Assembly (NCBI GenBank): GCA_965662365.1 | Contig: CBFIHR010000079.1 | Coordinates: forward strand, 1-20,234 | Direction: 5' to 3' | Origin: CAWVWD01 sp965662365 | GTDB lineage: Bacteria > Bacteroidota > Bacteroidia > Chitinophagales > Saprospiraceae | DNA: 20,234 bases | Shown here: positions 17,161 to 20,234 of the stretch, one piece after another | How the letters are laid out: every line of letters starts with the position of its first letter | How positions within the stretch are numbered: position 1 is the stretch's first letter | Made by a program: the position numbers and the translations under genes | Notes under the pieces: generated by a model | Told to the model about the DNA's origin: nothing | Databases searched by the model: none | Seen by the model: the letters and a program-made list of their open reading frames with translations, nothing else

Positions 17161-17525
17161 TCATTTTCGTTCTTATCTTTTCTGATGTTTTCTTGTGTTT
17201 TTTGAAATATCGGTGACTGGTCATCTTTGAGGTGTCGGAGGTGACTTTTGTCTGTAAGGTAATTTTGTAAAACAATTTCGATGGTTTTATAAATACTTCA
17301 GTAGGTTGAAAGGTTTATGTTTGTGTAGATTCGAGAAGGATTTAACGGTGATTTTATTTCATTTATACCAAAATTTTTATTAAAAATATTGATGAAAATC
17401 TACAGTAACCTGTGTGTGATTTTTTGATGGTTTGCTTTCGAGGAAATTATTTTATAACGGAAAACCACATAAAATATCTATTTTCGGCGTTTAATTTCAG
17501 AATCAGCAAAACGTCAGTTGCAACC
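17161..17525 (+). other. Leader/intergenic region before yigZ-like gene
   Basis: No gene was seen in these 365 bases. The YigZ reading frame stays open upstream to 17412, but that extension (a hydrophobic, Phe-rich stretch) is not part of the family. TAATTTTG (17260-17267) and TATGTTTG (17316-17323) both fit the Bacteroidota -7 consensus and are candidate promoters, though neither has a TTG at the expected -33 distance. No hairpin terminator for the preceding gene was found. Confidence 0.4.
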
Positions 17526-18161
17526 ATGATAAAAGATGAATACCAAACGATAACGACAGCAGTAACCGCTAATTTTACGGATAGAGCCAGTAAATTTTTG
17601 ACTTTTGTTTTTCCGATTACTAATGAAGAGGACATTAAACAACATCTCGAAATATTAAAAAAAGAGCATTGGAAAGCGAATCATCATTGTTATGCGTGGC
17701 GTTTGGGAACGGACGGCAATCAGTATCGAGCAAATGACGATGGTGAACCCTCGGGATCGGCCGGAAAACCGATTTTGGGACAGATTGATAGTTTTGGTTT
17801 GACAGATGTGTTAGTAGTCATTGTCCGTTATTTTGGTGGAACAAAATTAGGGGTGAGCGGCTTAATCAATGCGTATAAAACAGGAACTGCTCTGGCATTG
17901 GACAAGGCAGATATTATTACAAAAACGATAGACAATCAATATAAAATTATTTACGATTATGGTATCACGAGTCCAATTATGAGTTTTGTGAATCAATATG
18001 AGCTTAAAATAGTTAGTCAAGCATTTGAAGCAAAGGCGATGTTAATTTTTGCTGTGAAAGTGTCAAAGGCAGATGAAATATTGAAATTGTTATCAGAAAA
18101 ATCTCTCAACGAAGGATTTGCTGATGATTTTGTAATTAAAGAAATAATTATCAATACGTAA
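17526..18161 (+). CDS. yigZ: YigZ/IMPACT family protein
   Basis: This 211-residue cytosolic protein has the N-terminal UPF0029/IMPACT domain: SKFLTFVFPI (22-31), HHCYAWRLG (53-61), RANDDGEPSGSAGKPIL (68-84) and the hallmark LTDVLVVIVRYFGGTKLGVSGLI (92-114). A DUF1949-like ferredoxin-type domain follows (~140-207). In eukaryotes the related IMPACT modulates Gcn2; in bacteria the role is unclear, with RNA binding or translation-related proposals. The ATG at 17526 is chosen because TITTAV..NF..R.SKF is the normal family N-terminus and gives the usual ~205-210 residues. Upstream in-frame codons would add 38 unrelated residues. Confidence 0.9.
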   Translation: MIKDEYQTITTAVTANFTDRASKFLTFVFPITNEEDIKQHLEILKKEHWKANHHCYAWRLGTDGNQYRANDDGEPSGSAGKPILGQIDSFGLTDVLVVIVRYFGGTKLGVSGLINAYKTGTALALDKADIITKTIDNQYKIIYDYGITSPIMSFVNQYELKIVSQAFEAKAMLIFAVKVSKADEILKLLSEKSLNEGFADDFVIKEIIINT

Positions 18162-18491
18162 ATAAGCAGGTTCAGCCATTTTATTTAATAATTAAAAAGT
18201 GTAACTATTTGATTATGAATTGATTATTGTTTTTTATTTTCATAATTTTAGCGAAATACATCTCTCTACCTATTGAAGATTTTTAAAAATATAGTACTTC
18301 AAATTCTTAGTTTTTGTATCTTTTAAATGCCTTGACACGAAGTATCCTATTTCATTTTTTTCTTATAATCGCCGGAGTTCTGGTCTTTTTCATTGTGCGA
18401 ATAAGTAAAAACGACATAAACCATATAAACTACTGAACTACTAAAACTAAAACCTTACCTTTGCGGCAATTATAGATTTAAAAATAAAATC
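18162..18491 (+). other. Intergenic region upstream of the methyltransferase gene
   Basis: This is 330 bp of AT-rich sequence without a gene or clear terminator. The only recognisable element is the -7 promoter box at 18456-18463. Confidence 0.5.
18456..18463 (+). promoter_or_regulatory. Bacteroidota -7 promoter box for the rlmL-type gene
   Basis: TACCTTTG is an exact TAnnTTTG match, directly followed by CGG and ending 28 bases upstream of the ATG at 18492, so transcription would start ~20 bases before the gene. The -33 TTG is not obvious, which is common for this promoter type. Confidence 0.6.
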
Positions 18492-19655
18492 ATGTTGTAT
18501 CAAGGTGAATTTGAGATAGTCGTAAAGACCTTTTTGGGAGTTGAAGAGGTGTTGATGGAAGAGTTGACGGAGTTAGGAGCAAAAGAGGTAAAGAAACTAA
18601 AACGAGCTGTTTCTTGTATTGGTGATAAACGGTTGGTGTATAAAATCAATTTGATGGCTCGCTCTGCCTTACGAGTGTTGATACCGATTTCGACTTTTGA
18701 GGCGAAGAAGGAAACGACGTTATATTATCACATTAAGCAAATTGATTGGTCAAAATATATGGATGTAAATGAAACCTTAGCGGTGACAAGTTCGGTACAT
18801 TCTAAGTATTTTACGCATTCTCAATATGTTGCTTTAAAAACGAAAGATGCGATTGTTGATCAATTTCGGGAGAAGACTTACAAACGTCCGAATGTCAATA
18901 CGATTTCGCCACACTTGGCGGTGAACGTTCATATTTATGAAGGTAATGTAACAGTTTCGGTTGATACCTCAGGGCAGTCGCTTCACAAAAGGGGATACAG
19001 AAAAGAATCCTTTATCGCACCAATTAATGAAGCTTTAGCGGCAAGTCTAATCTTGATGACAGGCTGGAGAGGTGATTCTACATTTATCGATCCAATGTGT
19101 GGATCGGGGACAATTTTGGCGGAAGCCGCAATGATAGCAACGAACACACCGCCACAACTCGGACGAGATTATTTCGCATTCAAAAAAGGGAAAAACTTTG
19201 ATGAAGAACTTTGGGAAGATGTACTGGAGGAAGCCAAAGACAATATTAAAGCGCCTGAATGTAAGATTTGGGGATTCGACAAAGCGTTTCAATCTATTCG
19301 TATTGCGGAGCGTAATTTAGAATATGCTAAAATGCGAGAACATATTCAGTTCAAACGAAAGTCATTTGAAAAGAATTCGGCTCCGGATAATCATGGCGTT
19401 TTAGTGACGAATCCACCTTATGGCGAACGTATCGAAACCTCTGAAGATATTGTCGAATTTTACCAAATGATTGGGACGACTTTAAAGCATAACTTTCATG
19501 GTTACACCGCTTGGATCATCAGCTCAAACTTTGAAGCGATGAAATTAGTCGGCTTACGTCCTTCCAAAAAATATACCTTATATAATGGTGCGTTGCAATG
19601 TAAGTACCATAAATATGAGTTGTATGCAGGAAGTAAAAAAGGGAGTAAGCAGTAG
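18492..19655 (+). CDS. rlmL: THUMP-domain class I RNA methyltransferase (RlmL-type)
   Basis: This 387-residue cytosolic enzyme probably makes N2-methylguanosine in 23S rRNA (the RlmL reaction, m2G2445 in E. coli), using S-adenosylmethionine. Residues ~5-60 are the N-terminal ferredoxin-like part (FEIVVKTFLGVEEVL), and ~65-158 the THUMP domain (LAVNVHIYEGNVTVSVDTSG). The linker GQSLHKRGYRKESFIAPINEALAA leads into the methyltransferase domain, with SAM motif I DPMCGSGTILAEAA (200-213) and catalytic NPPYGER (307-313). It lacks the RlmK half that is fused in E. coli RlmKL, as is usual outside gammaproteobacteria. The final residues GSKQ and the TAG stop are encoded inside the terminal repeat of the neighbouring cassette, so the native C-terminus may have been altered. 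A TACCTTTG promoter box lies just upstream. Confidence 0.9.
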   Translation: MLYQGEFEIVVKTFLGVEEVLMEELTELGAKEVKKLKRAVSCIGDKRLVYKINLMARSALRVLIPISTFEAKKETTLYYHIKQIDWSKYMDVNETLAVTSSVHSKYFTHSQYVALKTKDAIVDQFREKTYKRPNVNTISPHLAVNVHIYEGNVTVSVDTSGQSLHKRGYRKESFIAPINEALAASLILMTGWRGDSTFIDPMCGSGTILAEAAMIATNTPPQLGRDYFAFKKGKNFDEELWEDVLEEAKDNIKAPECKIWGFDKAFQSIRIAERNLEYAKMREHIQFKRKSFEKNSAPDNHGVLVTNPPYGERIETSEDIVEFYQMIGTTLKHNFHGYTAWIISSNFEAMKLVGLRPSKKYTLYNGALQCKYHKYELYAGSKKGSKQ

Positions 19656-19680
19656 GCAGTTTTCAGTAAAACAGTTTTCA
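19642..19680 (+). repeat. Left terminal repeat: heptamer array
   Basis: After GGA come units GTAAGCA (19645), GTAGGCA (19652), GTTTTCA (19659), GTAAAACA (19666, eight bases) and GTTTTCA (19674). It contains the TAG stop of the methyltransferase gene (19653-19655). Confidence 0.8.
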
Positions 19681-19695
19681 GTAGTAAATAATAGG

Positions 19696-19733
19696 AAAAG
19701 GATTTGTGCTATTTTTTAGACAAATCCTTTTTC
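19696..19733. terminator. Bidirectional terminator inside the cassette
   Basis: AAAAGGATTTGT (19696-19707) pairs perfectly with ACAAATCCTTTT (19720-19731), with a 12-base loop and a T-run after it. It lies 40 bases past the methyltransferase stop and 20 bases past the end of the S23 pseudogene, so it serves both convergent genes. Confidence 0.85.
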
Positions 19734-19753
19734 TGTTAATGTTAATTACTACT

Positions 19754-20128
19754 TTATTCACCTACTCCAAATTTACTGGGATTATTAATCATGTAGCCAA
19801 TCAGTTTTCCTACTTCTGATGCTTTTTGGGTTAAATCATCAAAAGATGCTTCATCAATATATTTACAAGAAAAAGCAAAAGCAATCCATACTTGAGTTTC
19901 ACTATTTTCAGCATCACTATCTGTCAGTTTACTAATAAAATGTTTGACATATCGACGCTTTCGATATGCTTCCGCGATATTCACAGGAACAGAACGAGAA
20001 GAACGTCTAATTTAGTCAGTCAATGAATAAGTTTCTTCTTTTGGAAAATTCTTAGAAATTTCAAAAATTTCCATCACCAGTTTATAACTTTTCCGAAATG
20101 CTAATAACTGTCTGAAATCGCTATCCAT
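19754..20128 (-). pseudogene. Four-helix-bundle (S23 / rRNA-intervening-sequence) protein, nonsense-disrupted
   Basis: Reading from ATG at 20128, the frame encodes MDSDFRQLLAFRKSYKLVME, then IFEISKNFPKEETYSLTD, then an in-frame TAA (20012-20014, codon 39), then IRRSSRSVPVNIAEAYRKRR and on to ASEVGKLIGYMINNPSKF, ending at a TAA at 19754. The family consensus at the break is 'LT.QIRRA..S(I/V)P.NIAEG', so the stop replaces a Gln codon (CAA to TAA, a single base change). With it repaired the protein would be 124 residues, the normal S23-family length. The downstream part alone (from GTG at 19984) lacks helix 1 and is unlikely to be a functional gene. Family members are found in 23S rRNA intervening sequences and, as relatives, as accessory proteins (Avd) of diversity-generating retroelements; no such partners are seen here. 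Confidence 0.85.
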
Positions 20129-20168
20129 TATTATATATTTTTAATGTTATGTTAATAAAATTAAAAAC

Positions 20169-20199
20169 TGAAAACTGCTTACTGAAAACTGCTTACTCC
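20169..20199 (-). repeat. Right terminal repeat: heptamer array
   Basis: The 14-mer TGAAAACTGCTTAC occurs twice in exact tandem (20169-20182 and 20183-20196). Read on the minus strand it is GTAAGCA GTTTTCA GTAAGCA GTTTTCA, i.e. the inverted form of the left array. The array begins inside the stop codon region of the next minus-strand gene. Confidence 0.85.
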
Positions 20200-20234
20200 T
20201 CATCATACTCATAAAGCTCATAAATCTCAATAAT
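20193..20234 (-). CDS. C-terminal fragment of an unidentified minus-strand gene
   Basis: From the right edge an open minus-strand frame reads IIEIYELYEYDEE and ends at a TAA (20193-20195). The acidic, tyrosine-rich tail looks protein-like and the frame fits a gene convergent with the methyltransferase, but 13 residues do not allow identification. Its stop lies within the cassette's terminal repeat. Confidence 0.4.
   Translation of the reverse strand: MIEIYELYEYDEE

Larger units (their letters stand above)
19642..20199. mobile_element. Candidate S23-gene cassette with inverted heptamer-repeat ends
   Basis: Exact 12-bp terminal inverted repeats GGAGTAAGCAGT occur at 19642-19653 (plus) and 20188-20199 (minus). 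Both continue inward as heptamer arrays and enclose a terminator and a single four-helix-bundle gene. No transposase is present, so any mobility would need help in trans or recombination between repeats. No target-site duplication is evident. This is a structural inference, not a recognised IS family. Confidence 0.5.

Noticed and set aside
17412..17525. Upstream in-frame start extending the YigZ protein by 38 residues
   Set aside because: The family N-terminus begins at 17526, and the extension is Phe-rich and unlike YigZ proteins.
19754..19984. A stand-alone 76-residue gene starting at GTG 19984
   Set aside because: It is the distal part of an S23-family gene whose first helix is encoded upstream of the in-frame TAA, so a pseudogene explains it better.
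20012..20014. Reassigned TAA codon (alternative genetic code)
   Set aside because: Other genes in the window (e.g. sppA, DUF3050, SIMPL) use TAA as a normal stop, so a genome-wide reassignment is not supported.
19754..20128. A diversity-generating retroelement with the S23-like gene as Avd
   Set aside because: No reverse transcriptase, template repeat or variable repeat is visible within the window.

Overview
The window looks like chromosomal DNA of a Bacteroidota bacterium, probably an environmental relative of the Saprospiraceae, Flavobacteriia or Chitinophagales; I cannot place it more precisely. The evidence is the low GC, a type IX secretion (T9SS) C-terminal sorting domain, a very long SBBP/PKD-like repeat protein, a DUF1573 domain, AT-rich leaders without clear Shine-Dalgarno sites, and a textbook Bacteroidota -7 box (TACCTTTG). 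No rRNA, tRNA, CRISPR array or phage module was seen.

Left part (1-6300): the start of a giant secreted repeat protein on the minus strand (signal peptide, beta-propeller-like half, then at least eight and a half ~82-residue PKD-like units) runs off the left edge. It is divergent from an RNase Z-like metallo-beta-lactamase-fold hydrolase. That gene converges on a secreted GH16 beta-glucanase with a T9SS sorting domain.

Middle (6300-13950): a DUF3050 gene converges on holA (DNA polymerase III delta) over a shared 15-bp hairpin. A SIMPL-domain envelope protein converges on a class I aminotransferase over a strong terminator. Then come sppA (67K-type signal peptide peptidase) and a small exported START/SRPBCC-like protein, each followed by its own hairpin terminator. 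Most of these are single-gene transcription units with housekeeping or envelope roles.

Right part (13950-20234): a structured 508-bp intergenic region precedes an exported protein with one DUF1573 domain and three CAP/SCP-like domains, of which only the first keeps the full CAP tetrad. A YigZ/IMPACT protein and an RlmL-type 23S rRNA methyltransferase follow.

The most unusual structure is a ~558-bp cassette at 19642-20199. It has exact 12-bp terminal inverted repeats that continue inward as GTAAGCA/GTTTTCA heptamer arrays, a bidirectional terminator, and a four-helix-bundle (S23/rRNA-intervening-sequence family) gene broken by one in-frame TAA. The stop codons of both flanking genes lie inside its terminal repeats, so it looks like a small mobile or formerly mobile element inserted exactly between two convergent genes.
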